A DNA stretch of 64,000 nucleotides from positions 1-64,000 of the forward strand of contig NZ_JAPNLH010000013.1 of assembly GCF_026627425.1 (NCBI RefSeq). Direction: 5' to 3'. Positions 18,596-27,550 of this stretch are shown piece by piece. A model generated the notes under the pieces. It ran no database searches. It was not told where the DNA came from and saw only the letters and a program-made list of their open reading frames with translations. Position 1 is the first letter of the stretch. Every line of letters starts with the position of its first letter. The stretch comes from Arthrobacter endolithicus. Its GTDB lineage: Bacteria > Actinomycetota > Actinomycetes > Actinomycetales > Micrococcaceae. Position numbers and translations under genes: made by a program.

Positions 18596-18664
18596 TGACT
18601 GCACCATTATGACTGCACAGCATGACCACACCAACATGACTGCACCAACATGACCGCACAAGGG
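18596..18664. repeat. Five degenerate 13-14-bp direct repeats before the aldehyde dehydrogenase
   Basis: The unit TGACTGCACCAACA occurs, with changes, at 18596, 18610, 18623, 18637 and 18651. Each copy (and the true start) carries ATGAC or GTGAC, so several false ATGs sit just before the ribosome binding site AAGGGAG. One of them opens a 14-codon frame (18609-18653). This could be a binding array for the GAF regulator upstream or a translational control element. Confidence 0.65.
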
Positions 18665-18672
18665 AGCACACC

Positions 18673-20196
18673 ATGACCGTTTACGCCCAGCCCGGACAGC
18701 CCGATGCGAAGGTCACCTTTAAGGACCGGTACGAGAATTGGATCGGCGGCGAATGGGTTGCCCCGGTGAAGGGCCAGTACTTCGAAAACATCTCCCCCGT
18801 CACCGGCAAGGCATTCTGCGAGGTGGCCCGCGGCACCGCCGAAGACATCGAGCTGGCTCTGGATGCCGCACACAAGATCGCCCCGTCCTGGGGAAAAACG
18901 CCGGTGGCGGAACGGGCCGCGGTGCTGAACAAAATCGCGGACCGGATTGACGAAAATTTGGAATCCCTCGCGGTCGCGGAGACCTGGGACAACGGCAAAC
19001 CGATCCGCGAATGCCTCGCCGCGGACATTCCGCTGGCCGCGGACCACTTCCGCTATTTTGCCAGCGCCGTCCGAGCGCAGGAAGGCCGGCTTTCCCAGCT
19101 CGACGACGACACGACCGCCTACCACTATCACGAACCCCTCGGCGTGGTCGGGCAAATCATTCCCTGGAACTTCCCGATTCTAATGGCTGTCTGGAAGCTG
19201 GCCCCCGCGCTGGCGGCGGGTAACGCCGTCGTGCTTAAACCGGCCGAACAGACGCCGACGTCGATTCTGCTGCTGATGGAACTGATCGGCGATCTGCTGC
19301 CCGCCGGGGTGCTGAACGTTGTCAACGGCTTCGGCGTGGAAGCCGGGAAACCTCTGGCCTCCAGCCCGCGGGTCCGCAAGATCGCGTTCACCGGCGAGAC
19401 CACCACCGGCCGGCTGATCAGCCAGTACGCCAGCCAGAATCTGATTCCGGTCACGCTGGAGCTTGGCGGCAAGAGCCCAAATATTTTCTTCGCCGATGTC
19501 GCTGCGGCCCATGATGCGTTTTACGATAAGGCGCTGGAAGGCTTCACCCTCTTTGCCTTCAACCAGGGGGAAGTCTGCACCTGCCCTTCCCGTGCCTTGG
19601 TCCAAGGGTCCATCTACGATTCCTTCATGGCGGATGCGGTCGCCCGGACGGAGAAAATCATCCAGGGCAATCCCCTGGACACAAACACGCAGCTCGGCGC
19701 TCAGGCTTCCAACGATCAATTGGAGAAAATTCTTTCCTATCTGGACATCGGCAGGCAGGAGGGCGCCAAACTGCTCACCGGCGGTGCACGGGCGGAGCTC
19801 GACGGCGACCTGGCCGGCGGTTACTACGTCCAGCCCACAATCTTCGAGGGCACCAATGATATGCGCATCTTCCAGGAGGAGATCTTCGGTCCGGTGGTCT
19901 CTGTGGCGCGGTTCACCGACTACGCCGATGCCCTGCACATGGCCAATGACACCCTCTACGGGCTCGGCGCCGGTGTCTGGTCCCGCAATGGCAACGTGGC
20001 GTACCGGGCGGGTCGGGAGATCCAGGCCGGACGGGTCTGGGTGAACAACTACCACGCTTACCCGGCCGGTGCGGCCTTCGGCGGATACAAGTCCTCCGGC
20101 ATCGGACGCGAAAACCACGCCATGATGCTCGATCACTACCAGCAGACCAAGAACCTGCTGGTGAGCTACTCGGAGGACAAGCTCGGCTTCTTCTAG
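18673..20196 (+). CDS. NAD-dependent aldehyde dehydrogenase, ExaC/acetaldehyde type
   Basis: Oxidises an aldehyde (probably acetaldehyde or a short-chain aldehyde) to the acid with NAD. At 507 residues it matches the ExaC/AldA group. Key features are [20 protein letters not shown] (cofactor region), [20 protein letters not shown] with the general-base glutamate, and [12 protein letters not shown] with the catalytic Cys302. The start is ATG 18673 with AAGGGAG seven bases upstream. It is followed after 56 bases by a DUF779 gene and preceded by the GAF regulator, so the three probably form one aldehyde- or alcohol-responsive unit. The upstream repeat array is unusual. Confidence 0.93.
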   Translation: MTVYAQPGQPDAKVTFKDRYENWIGGEWVAPVKGQYFENISPVTGKAFCEVARGTAEDIELALDAAHKIAPSWGKTPVAERAAVLNKIADRIDENLESLAVAETWDNGKPIRECLAADIPLAADHFRYFASAVRAQEGRLSQLDDDTTAYHYHEPLGVVGQIIPWNFPILMAVWKLAPALAAGNAVVLKPAEQTPTSILLLMELIGDLLPAGVLNVVNGFGVEAGKPLASSPRVRKIAFTGETTTGRLISQYASQNLIPVTLELGGKSPNIFFADVAAAHDAFYDKALEGFTLFAFNQGEVCTCPSRALVQGSIYDSFMADAVARTEKIIQGNPLDTNTQLGAQASNDQLEKILSYLDIGRQEGAKLLTGGARAELDGDLAGGYYVQPTIFEGTNDMRIFQEEIFGPVVSVARFTDYADALHMANDTLYGLGAGVWSRNGNVAYRAGREIQAGRVWVNNYHAYPAGAAFGGYKSSGIGRENHAMMLDHYQQTKNLLVSYSEDKLGFF

Positions 20197-20252
20197 GCCG
20201 TTCTTCCCGCCAGATCTGATTCGCTGCAGTTCCAGAAGGAAGGACGACGACG

Positions 20253-20651
20253 ATGGCCGCTGCGCTGCTCGACGCCAGTATTACGGTCCCCGAGGAGACC
20301 CAATCCCGCGTGGCGCTGACGGCCGCCGCCGTCGACCTTCTGCTGCTTTTATGGCAACGGCACGGGCCGCTGATGTTCCATCAGTCGGGTGGTTGCTGCG
20401 ACGGCTCCTCGCCGATGTGCTTCCCTGCCGGCGAATTCCTGACCGGGGATCAGGACGTGCTGCTGGGCCGCTTTGAGCTGGCGGATCCCGCAGGCAGCAA
20501 ACCCCTGGAGTTCTGGATGTCCGGCGAGCAGTTCACGCACTGGCGCCACACCCATCTGACCGTGGACGTGGTGCCGGGGCGAGGCAGCGGCTTCTCGGTC
20601 GAGGCACCCGAGGGGGTCCGCTTCCTGATCAGGTCCCGCCTGATCGACTAA
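20253..20651 (+). CDS. DUF779-family protein
   Basis: A 132-residue protein with the family's conserved cysteine motif GGCCDGSSPMCF and a downstream pattern ending in a His/Trp-rich strand (FTHWRHTHLTVDVVPG). Cys and His residues suggest metal or redox chemistry, but no activity is established. It follows the aldehyde dehydrogenase and is probably in the same transcript, as often seen in actinobacteria and proteobacteria. A good ribosome binding site (AGAAGGAAGGA) precedes ATG 20253. Confidence 0.88.
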   Translation: MAAALLDASITVPEETQSRVALTAAAVDLLLLLWQRHGPLMFHQSGGCCDGSSPMCFPAGEFLTGDQDVLLGRFELADPAGSKPLEFWMSGEQFTHWRHTHLTVDVVPGRGSGFSVEAPEGVRFLIRSRLID

Positions 20652-20832
20652 CCCCGACGATCAGCAGCACCGCCGCCTCAAAGGAGAAATGCTCTGGACG
20701 CTGGGCTGCGGCGGAGATATCATCCCACTAAGGTGTGCTGGGGACCCGCTGCGGCGCTGAGATGGCTTGGGCAACGCAGAGGACATATATTCGTTGCTTT
20801 CTTTGTGAAGCCGGGTTCTAGCGAGGTACACC

Positions 20833-22590
20833 GTGGCCTACTTGGGTGCAGTAAAACGACTTCTGGCAGTCCTCGCGACCGTTTCGGCCGTCGTCGGCCT
20901 GGGCCTTGCCACAGCCATCACCGCAACCGCAGGAAGCTTTTCTTTACTGTATTCGTACACCTTCGGGGACTCGTTGACGACGGTTGCGAATGCGGCACCC
21001 GTGAACGCCAGCGCGACACTATCCTTGAAGGGCTCTGTTTCCGTCCCGGCCGGCGGAGCCGCCGTCCATTTCGACGGCGATACCGTAGCCAAGGCGTCAG
21101 TCGGCATCGCCCGACCAACATCCGGACCGACGATGAGCGCTACCGCCCGGGAGGCCTATGGCGCGGTCGTTAAGTTCACTCACCAGCTCGTCGGCACGCA
21201 GAAGTGTTTTCTGGACTCGCATAACTACACGCAGATCGGTCGCTTTGGGACTCAGTTATCCCAGATGAAGATCCAGGCAAGCAAGTGCAGCACGAATTCC
21301 GGCGCGGTCTTTCCGGAATGCCGGGTCGCAGGGTCACTGAGCGCTACAACGATTCCCGTAGTCCGCGGGACCCAAGCCCTCCTCAATGGGATGACGTACC
21401 TCGTCAGCTGCATCAAGGATCCGGACGGTCTTACCGGCAAATCGACGATAACCCTGGAAACGAGCAGACTGGAGCCTGGTGGCCCTGTAACCACTAGAAA
21501 CGTTGTTACCGTGGCATCAACTGGAGCCTTCACCTCCTACGAATGGCTCAGCGTTGCCAATAAGTACCCGCTTCCGGTGGCCAGCGAAAATACCGATCAG
21601 GTTGTCGGCGACGTCTATCGAGTTGCATTCTGCAAAGCGGGCTCCACTCCGGACGTCCAAAGCTGTCTTGCGCAACCGGCACCGGCGAATCGGGCCCCAG
21701 TCGCAGCGTTTACGTCTCGCACTACCGGCCTCTCAGTGGCTGTTGATGCCAGCAGCTCTACTGACAGCGATGGTACGGTCGTTTCGTCCAGCTGGACCTT
21801 CGGAGATGGAAGCAGTGCGGGCGGATCCACGGCCGCGCACGCCTACGCGGCGGCGGGCACGTATACGATCACGCTGACCGTGACAGACGATCAGGGGGCC
21901 ACCGGAACGGCGACAAAAACCGTTTCCGTTACCACCGGTGTACCCGCGCAGGGTGCAGTGACGTTCCGGGGCGCCAGCCAGACGAACGTCAACAGCACCG
22001 CGCCAAGCCTAACCGCCCCCACGCAGATCAAGTCCGGCGATGGTCTGCTGCTGTTCGCCACGGTGAACAGCACGGCTCCGGCGGCCGGGCCGCCCTCCGG
22101 CAGTAGCTGGCGGCTGATCGGTTCCCGGGCCGACGGTAGCGTACAGACGTTTCTTTGGGCGAAAACCGCCAACGCCAGCGATGCCGGATCCACGATCACC
22201 GTCCCGCTTGGTCTAATGGCCAAGGCCGCGGTGCAGCTGGTCGCTTACTCAGGAGTCACTGGCCCCAACTGGATCGACTCAGCAGTATCAGATATCCGTC
22301 TGACCAGCGAAAATACGCGGACGACCCCGAAGGTGGCCGTCAGCAGCCCCGGCAGCACGCTGGTCTCCTACTGGGCGAATAAGTCCAGCGTGGACAACGG
22401 TTGGGCCGCGGACCCCACAGTGATCCCCCGATCCCAGACCACCGGCATCGGCGGCGGCCGGATCACGTCCCTGCTCGGGGACAGCGCCGTTCTGGCCCCC
22501 GGGGACAGCGGTCAAATTGTCGCGACACCACTGGCCTCACCAGATACTAAATGTGCAATGTGGTCGGTGGTTCTTCGAGCCGGGGCGTAG
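20833..22590 (+). CDS. Secreted PKD-domain protein with a C-terminal module shared with the giant protein
   Basis: Exported protein of 585 residues. A signal peptide (KRLLAVLATVSAVVGLGLAT) is followed by a beta-rich region with several cysteines (about 40-285) and one PKD domain (about 292-372, core SSWTFGDGSSAGGS and TYTITLTVTDDQGATG). From about 377 to the end comes a module of about 205 residues (GAVTFRGASQTNVNST to AMWSVVLRAGA). The module recurs twice, in diverged form, in the 2361-residue protein at 56-63 kb (for example GDGLLL-ATVN and TLVSYWA-KS). I do not recognise it as a named domain. There is no LPXTG motif. GTG 20833 follows GAGGT. An extracellular binding or adhesive role is inferred. 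Confidence 0.75.
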   Translation: MAYLGAVKRLLAVLATVSAVVGLGLATAITATAGSFSLLYSYTFGDSLTTVANAAPVNASATLSLKGSVSVPAGGAAVHFDGDTVAKASVGIARPTSGPTMSATAREAYGAVVKFTHQLVGTQKCFLDSHNYTQIGRFGTQLSQMKIQASKCSTNSGAVFPECRVAGSLSATTIPVVRGTQALLNGMTYLVSCIKDPDGLTGKSTITLETSRLEPGGPVTTRNVVTVASTGAFTSYEWLSVANKYPLPVASENTDQVVGDVYRVAFCKAGSTPDVQSCLAQPAPANRAPVAAFTSRTTGLSVAVDASSSTDSDGTVVSSSWTFGDGSSAGGSTAAHAYAAAGTYTITLTVTDDQGATGTATKTVSVTTGVPAQGAVTFRGASQTNVNSTAPSLTAPTQIKSGDGLLLFATVNSTAPAAGPPSGSSWRLIGSRADGSVQTFLWAKTANASDAGSTITVPLGLMAKAAVQLVAYSGVTGPNWIDSAVSDIRLTSENTRTTPKVAVSSPGSTLVSYWANKSSVDNGWAADPTVIPRSQTTGIGGGRITSLLGDSAVLAPGDSGQIVATPLASPDTKCAMWSVVLRAGA

Positions 22591-22614
22591 ACCAAGTGGG
22601 CTTCGCACACGGGC

Positions 22615-22620
22615 TAGGCT
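22615..22620 (+). promoter_or_regulatory. Leaderless -10 box for maf
   Basis: TAGGCT ends seven bases before GTG 22628. No Shine-Dalgarno sequence exists between them, so the transcript probably starts at or near the GTG. Confidence 0.5.
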
Positions 22621-22627
22621 TGGACCC

Positions 22628-23272
22628 GTGACTGATTTGCGACTCATTCTGGCCTCCGCCTCCCCCGCCCGCACCAAACTGTTGACCGATGCCGGCATCG
22701 CCCATGACGTGCTGGTCTCTGACGTGGACGAAGACGCGACCACGGCCCGCTACGGGATCACCGATCCGCACGATACTGCCCTCCTGTTGGCGCGGGCAAA
22801 GGCCGAAGCGGTGGCTTCTGAATACTCCGCGGATGGCGCCCTGGTGCTTGGCTGCGATTCCGTCTTCGAATTCGATGGCCGGTCCTTCGGGAAACCGTAC
22901 GAGGCGGACGTCGCGCGCGAGCGGCTGCTCCGGATGAACGGGCGCTGCGGCATATTGCACACCGGGCATTGGCTGGTGGACAACCGCGCAATGGGCCACG
23001 ATGAAGCCGACGGCACCGGTTCCGGCGCCACGGTTGGCGCCGTTGCCTCGGCAGAGGTCCATTTCGCCACCATGAGCAGTGCGGAGATCGATGCCTATAT
23101 CGCCACCGGCGAACCGCTTCAGGTGGCGGGCTCATTCACCATCGACTCCCTGGGCGGCGCATTCATCGAACGCGTCGACGGTGACCCGCATGCCGTCGTC
23201 GGCCTCTCCATTTCCACGCTTCGGACACTACTGGCGCAGGCGAACGTGAACATAACCGACCTATGGAAGTGA
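22628..23272 (+). CDS. maf: Maf-family nucleotide pyrophosphatase
   Basis: House-cleaning nucleoside triphosphate pyrophosphatase (214 residues) that hydrolyses non-canonical or specific NTPs. It has the N-terminal motif LASASPARTKLL, the catalytic-loop GCDSVFEFDG, and the C-terminal TGEPLQVAGSFTIDSLGGAF followed by VDGDPHAVVGLS. Its place between the carboxylase beta/epsilon genes and the alpha gene matches M. tuberculosis Rv3280-Rv3285, although 13 kb of accessory genes now lie before it. GTG 22628 is chosen because a -10 box lies seven bases away and the family begins at TDLRLILAS. Confidence 0.92.
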   Translation: MTDLRLILASASPARTKLLTDAGIAHDVLVSDVDEDATTARYGITDPHDTALLLARAKAEAVASEYSADGALVLGCDSVFEFDGRSFGKPYEADVARERLLRMNGRCGILHTGHWLVDNRAMGHDEADGTGSGATVGAVASAEVHFATMSSAEIDAYIATGEPLQVAGSFTIDSLGGAFIERVDGDPHAVVGLSISTLRTLLAQANVNITDLWK

Positions 23273-23292
23273 CGTGTAGCAACACCTGATAA

Positions 23293-23598
23293 TTTGACGC
23301 CGGCCCGGTACTGGCCTTTTCCGCCATGGTCTGGGCAATATTCACCACCTCCGTATGGCCGATGTTTCAACGGTCAACAAAGAACGGCTACAGCTAGCGC
23401 TTCCTGACCTCCCTCTTTGGCTACTTCGCCGCGTACACCGCAGCACTGATCGTCGGGGCGGTCTATTTTCGCGACGGTAACTTCTGGTTCTACATCCCGG
23501 CCGCCAGCCGGCAACCCTCGGTCAGCAACGCACCCGGCAGTGATCGGCGTACGCCCTGGACCGCAACGGCAGAATCCGGAGCCGGGGCGATTTTGTAG
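23293..23598 (+). pseudogene. Remnant of a small membrane protein, interrupted by TAG
   Basis: One frame reads as a plausible membrane protein: a hydrophobic segment (GPVLAFSAMVWAIFTTSVW), an in-frame TAG at 23395-23397, then a second segment (RFLTSLFGYFAAYTAALIVG) and a C-terminal tail ending at TAG 23596-23598. There is no start codon with a ribosome binding site, and a stop lies directly upstream. It therefore looks like a 5'-truncated, broken gene between maf and the carboxylase alpha gene. Its final stop lies inside the palindrome at 23592-23610. Confidence 0.5.
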
Positions 23599-23610
23599 GA
23601 TCCCTACAAA
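23592..23610. promoter_or_regulatory. Candidate operator TTTGTAGGATCCCTACAAA before carboxylase alpha
   Basis: Perfect 7-bp arms around GATCC, 91 bases before the alpha-subunit start. It shares TGTAGGAT and CTACA with the site at 7646-7660 before the beta subunit. A -10-like TAGGCT (23671-23676) lies downstream. Confidence 0.55.
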
Positions 23611-23701
23611 GAATGCAGTCCAGTCCCACAGAAACGGCATGGTGCGTGGGGTAAAACCTCAAAACCGCGCTAGGCTCCCAAGGGAATAGAAGGAGTCCCG
23701 T

Positions 23702-25504
23702 GTGAGAATTTCACCACCAGCCGCGGTCATCACCAAGGTGCTTATTGCTAACCGCGGGGAGATTGCCGTCCGCATCATCCGCGCTGCCCGCGATGAAGGG
23801 ATCGTTTCGGTCGCTGTCTATGCGGAGCCGGACCGCGACGCACTGCACGTACGGCTGGCCGACGAGGCCTATGCCTTGGGCGGCAGCAGCGCCGCGGAGT
23901 CTTACCTGGTCATGGAAAAGATTCTTGACGCCGCAGCCTCCTCCGGCGCCGACGCGATCCACCCAGGCTACGGTTTCCTGTCCGAAAACGCCGATTTTGC
24001 CCGGCAGGTGATCGATGCAGGACTCATCTGGATCGGTCCGTCCCCGGAGGCCATTGCTTCTCTAGGCGATAAGGTACGGGCCAGACATATCGCTGAAAAG
24101 GTCGGCGCCCCGCTGGCCCCCGGCACAAAAAACCCCGTCGGCTCGGCCCAGGAAGTGCTGGATTTCGCGGACGAGGTCGGTCTACCGCTGGCCATCAAGG
24201 CGGCCTACGGCGGCGGCGGGCGCGGCATAAAGGTTGTCCGCGACCGCAACGAAATTCCCGATGCCTACGAATCCGCCGTCCGCGAGGCCGTTTCCGCATT
24301 CGGCCGCGGCGAGTGCTTCGTGGAGCGTTATCTTGACTCTCCCCGTCACGTTGAGACACAGTGCCTCGCCGATGCCGCGGGCAACGTCGTCGTCATTTCA
24401 ACCCGCGACTGCTCACTACAGCGCCGGAACCAGAAGCTGGTCGAAGAGGCGCCCGCGCCGTTCCTGAGCGCCGAGCAGAACGCGCGCCTGTACGAGGCCT
24501 CCAAGGCGATCCTGAAGGAGGTCCACTATCAGGGTGCCGGAACATGTGAGTTCCTGGTTGGCATGGACGGCACCATTTCCTTTCTGGAAGTCAACACCCG
24601 CCTGCAGGTGGAGCATCCGGTGTCCGAGGAAGTATCCGGCCTGGACCTGGTCCGCGAGCAGTTCCGATTGGCCCGCGGCGAGGATCTGGGCTACTCGGAT
24701 CCTCAAATCCGCGGCCACGCCTTCGAATTCCGGATCAATGGCGAGGACCCGGGCAGGAATTTCATGCCTGCGCCGGGCACGGTCGAAACTCTGAAGCTGC
24801 CCAGCGGCCCCGGCGTGCGCGTCGATTCGGGCATCGAGGCGGGCGAGGTGATCGGCGGGAACTTCGATTCCCTGCTGGCCAAGTTGATCGTCACGGGCGC
24901 CACCCGCGCGCAGGCCCTGCAGCGCGCCGCCCGAGCCCTGGCCGAGATGGAAATAACGGGCATGCCCACCGCCCTGCCGTTCCACCGGGCCGTCGTCGCT
25001 GACCCGGCCTTTGCGCCGTCGGACGGCTTGCCGTTCACCGTGCACACGCGGTGGATCGAAACCGAATTCAACAACACCATCCCGGCATTTGTCCCGGCCG
25101 GGACCGGTTCGGGAACCGGCGACGACGACGGCACCCGGCAGCGCGTCACCGTTGAGGTGGGTGGGAAGCGCCTGGAGGTGGTCCTCCCCGCATTCCTGGC
25201 GTCCCGGCCATCTGCGGGGTCCAAGGATGCCAACGGCAAGTCGAAGAAGAAGTCCGCGCGGCGCAGCTCAACCCCGGCGGCCGCCAACGGTAATTCGTTG
25301 ACCTCACCGATGCAGGGAACCATTGTCAAGGTGGCCGTAGCGGACGGTGATGTTGTTGCCGAGGGAGACCTAATGGTAGTGCTGGAGGCCATGAAGATGG
25401 AGCAGCCCCTCACCGCGCACCGCTCCGGCACTGTCACCGGTCTCGCTGCTCTCCCGGGCGACACGGTCTCCGCCGGGGCCGTCCTGGCCACCATCGAGGA
25501 CTGA
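23702..25504 (+). CDS. accA3: Acyl-CoA carboxylase alpha subunit (biotin carboxylase plus carrier domain)
   Basis: Carboxylates its own biotin with ATP and bicarbonate; partner of the beta and epsilon subunits at 7.8-9.6 kb. It has 600 residues. The N-terminal biotin carboxylase domain starts [15 protein letters not shown], has the ATP-grasp glycine loop [12 protein letters not shown] (near 170) and the active-site stretch [14 protein letters not shown]. After a Gly/Ser/Lys-rich linker comes a biotin carrier domain with EAMKM, the biotinylated residue being Lys565. BirA at 2.3 kb should modify it. GTG 23702 follows AAGGAG by six to seven bases. It corresponds to AccA3 (Rv3285). The palindrome upstream suggests joint control with the beta gene. 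Confidence 0.94.
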   Translation: MRISPPAAVITKVLIANRGEIAVRIIRAARDEGIVSVAVYAEPDRDALHVRLADEAYALGGSSAAESYLVMEKILDAAASSGADAIHPGYGFLSENADFARQVIDAGLIWIGPSPEAIASLGDKVRARHIAEKVGAPLAPGTKNPVGSAQEVLDFADEVGLPLAIKAAYGGGGRGIKVVRDRNEIPDAYESAVREAVSAFGRGECFVERYLDSPRHVETQCLADAAGNVVVISTRDCSLQRRNQKLVEEAPAPFLSAEQNARLYEASKAILKEVHYQGAGTCEFLVGMDGTISFLEVNTRLQVEHPVSEEVSGLDLVREQFRLARGEDLGYSDPQIRGHAFEFRINGEDPGRNFMPAPGTVETLKLPSGPGVRVDSGIEAGEVIGGNFDSLLAKLIVTGATRAQALQRAARALAEMEITGMPTALPFHRAVVADPAFAPSDGLPFTVHTRWIETEFNNTIPAFVPAGTGSGTGDDDGTRQRVTVEVGGKRLEVVLPAFLASRPSAGSKDANGKSKKKSARRSSTPAAANGNSLTSPMQGTIVKVAVADGDVVAEGDLMVVLEAMKMEQPLTAHRSGTVTGLAALPGDTVSAGAVLATIED

Positions 25505-25514
25505 CCGACCACTG

Positions 25515-25566
25515 ACAGGTGCGCGTGCTGGGCTGAATCGACCTTCAGCCCAACACGCGCACCTGT
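25515..25566. terminator. Long bidirectional hairpin between convergent genes
   Basis: Two 23-base arms pair at 22 positions around the six-base loop TCGACC. It lies 10 bases after the carboxylase alpha stop and 16 bases beyond the end of the convergent MFS gene. There is no T run, so termination would rest on stem strength. It could serve both strands. Confidence 0.65.
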
Positions 25567-25582
25567 TGGTTCCTAAGCGACG

Positions 25583-26992
25583 CTAGCTGACGTTGGCGGT
25601 GTAATCCAGGTCCTTGGTTTCCTTCATCAGGACTAACGCGACCAAGGTCAGAGCCGCCATCGCGCTGAGGTAAAGGCCTACCAGGAAGGTGCTGCCGTGC
25701 GCCGCCTGCCAGAGGGCGACGGCGATGAACGGCGCCACCGCCGCGCCCAGGACGCTGGAGAGGTTGTAACTAACAGCGGAACCCGTGTAGCGGACGTTGG
25801 TCGGGAATAGTTCCGGCAGCAGCGCTCCCATCGGACCGAAGGTCAGTCCCATCAGGATGAATCCGATGATCAACAGGGCTTGGGCACCGGCAAACCCGGC
25901 GCTGAACAGCGGCACAAAAGTGAACCCGAAGACCAGGATCGCCGATGTGATCACGATCAACGACTTCCGGCGTCCGTACTTTTCCGCCAGCGGTCCCGCC
26001 ACAAGTGTGAAGATGCCGAAGAAGACGACACCCACAATCAGCATCAGCAGGAAATCATTACGCGTGTAGCCAAGGCCCGGAACCCAGGCATTGACAGCAG
26101 TCTGCGTCATCGGTTTCCCGGCCTTGACAGCCGCGCCCTTGGCGGAATCCAGCGTCGCAGCGGCAGTGCCATAAGTCAGCGTGAACGTCGTCATCAGGTA
26201 GAACAGCACGTAGGTGGCCAGCATGACGAAGGTGCCAAGGACCAGCGGGCGCCAGCTGGTGCGGAAGACTCGGCCCACCGGCAGCTTGGACACCTCGCCC
26301 TCGTCCAACACCTTTTGGAATGCCGGAGTTTCCACCAGTTTAAGCCGGACGTACAGCCCGATGATCACCATGATGGCGCTGAGCAGGAACGGAATCCGCC
26401 AGCCCCAGGCCGCAAACTGTGCGGTGGTCAGCGTCAGGTTAAGGATCAGGAACAGACCGTTGGCAATGATGAAGCCGACGGGCGCACCCATCTGCGGGAA
26501 CGTGCCCCAGATGGCGCGTTTTCCGGCCGGCGCGTTCTCAGTCGCCAGTAGGGCCGCACCGCTCCACTCCCCGCCCAGGGCCAGGCCCTGCGCGAAGCGC
26601 AGCAGCACCAGCAGCGCCGGTGCCAGGAATGTCCAGCCGGGGACCAGCGCGGTCGGGAGGCAGCCGATGAGGAACGTTGCGATTCCCATCGTCAGCAGGG
26701 ACGCCACCAAGGTGCCTTTTCGCCCGAATTTGTCTCCGAAATGCCCGAACAGTACAGAGCCGACAGGGCGCGCCACGAAGGCCACCCCGAAGATGGCGAA
26801 GGAACTCAGCAGCTGTGTGGTGCTGTCCGCATTGGGGAAGAACAGTTTCGGGAAGACGAGGACAGCAGCCGTGGCATAGACGTAAAAGTCGTAAAATTCG
26901 ATGGTCGTGCCCACCAGGCTGGCGAGGATTACCCGTCCGCGGGTATTTACTGTGGGAATAACGGGTTCGGAAACCGTTTTGGTGCTGCTCAT
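25583..26992 (-). CDS. MFS transporter, metabolite:H+ symporter (MHS) family
   Basis: Twelve-helix major facilitator of about 469 residues. The opening ASLVGTTIEFYDFYVYATAA and the loop GHFGDKFGRKGTLVASLLTM are diagnostic of MHS transporters (ShiA, KgtP, ProP), which import organic acids or osmolytes with protons. The second-half loop PLAEKYGRRKSL repeats the signature. A possible substrate is a short organic acid, given the adjacent carboxylase alpha gene, but this is a guess. Three in-frame starts exist (GTG 27019, ATG 27007, ATG 26992); I choose the last because the family starts near MSSTKTV. None has a strong ribosome binding site. Confidence 0.87.
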   Translation of the reverse strand: MSSTKTVSEPVIPTVNTRGRVILASLVGTTIEFYDFYVYATAAVLVFPKLFFPNADSTTQLLSSFAIFGVAFVARPVGSVLFGHFGDKFGRKGTLVASLLTMGIATFLIGCLPTALVPGWTFLAPALLVLLRFAQGLALGGEWSGAALLATENAPAGKRAIWGTFPQMGAPVGFIIANGLFLILNLTLTTAQFAAWGWRIPFLLSAIMVIIGLYVRLKLVETPAFQKVLDEGEVSKLPVGRVFRTSWRPLVLGTFVMLATYVLFYLMTTFTLTYGTAAATLDSAKGAAVKAGKPMTQTAVNAWVPGLGYTRNDFLLMLIVGVVFFGIFTLVAGPLAEKYGRRKSLIVITSAILVFGFTFVPLFSAGFAGAQALLIIGFILMGLTFGPMGALLPELFPTNVRYTGSAVSYNLSSVLGAAVAPFIAVALWQAAHGSTFLVGLYLSAMAALTLVALVLMKETKDLDYTANVS

Positions 26993-27158
26993 GGAACCGA
27001 CTTTCATACGGCCGGTCACGCCAGTCGGCAGACCGGCGTTGGCGAGGATCAGAAGATCATATTAGATCCCCAAGTCCGCCCCGTGGATAAACGATCTCAT
27101 TATTTGGACGCTGCAAAGCTGTGCCCGGTCCGGGCAGCTGCCTCGGTCCGCCCCGCCG

Positions 27159-27353
27159 TCAACTTTCCGGCGCGTCCGCTGCTGGTTCTCCGCCGTCGTC
27201 GGCCCCGTTGTCTTCGCCCTCCGCGGCCAGCTGCGCATGCCGGCGGTCGTCCCCTTCCGCGGTATTGCCGTCCTGCGCCTCCGGGTCCGCTCCCTCTGCC
27301 GGCGCCTCCCCGTGGGCTCTGTCCGCGTCTTTTCCTGCCTCGTGCCGGTCCAT
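27159..27353 (-). CDS. Small, strongly acidic hydrophilic protein
   Basis: A 64-residue protein beginning MDRHEAGKDADRAHGEAPAE and rich in Asp, Glu, Ala and Gly throughout, with no hydrophobic segment, cysteine or recognisable domain. It should be largely disordered. The start is supported by GAGGA six bases before ATG 27353; the longer frame upstream has no such site. It lies between two other minus-strand genes (lpdA and the MFS gene). I cannot name a function. Confidence 0.55.
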   Translation of the reverse strand: MDRHEAGKDADRAHGEAPAEGADPEAQDGNTAEGDDRRHAQLAAEGEDNGADDGGEPAADAPES

Positions 27354-27550
27354 CTCATATCCTCTTTTTTGTGTGCCACTGGTCCCGCAAATTATCCAGC
27401 CGTCAACCCTCTCACAAGCATACTTAGTGCCAGCGTTGAAGGAGCGTTTCCGCCCGTAAATTTCAGCTCGACGGACCCTCTTAAGGAGGAGCGGATTTTC
27501 ACGGCACCCGTCCATTTCCACGGCAATCGCGGCCGGGAAGGCGCGCAATC

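Noticed and set aside
27062-27379. 105-codon minus-strand frame overlapping the small acidic protein
   Set aside because: The Arg/Thr-rich composition is that of a frame-shifted shadow; the acidic frame has the good ribosome binding site (GAGGA before 27353).
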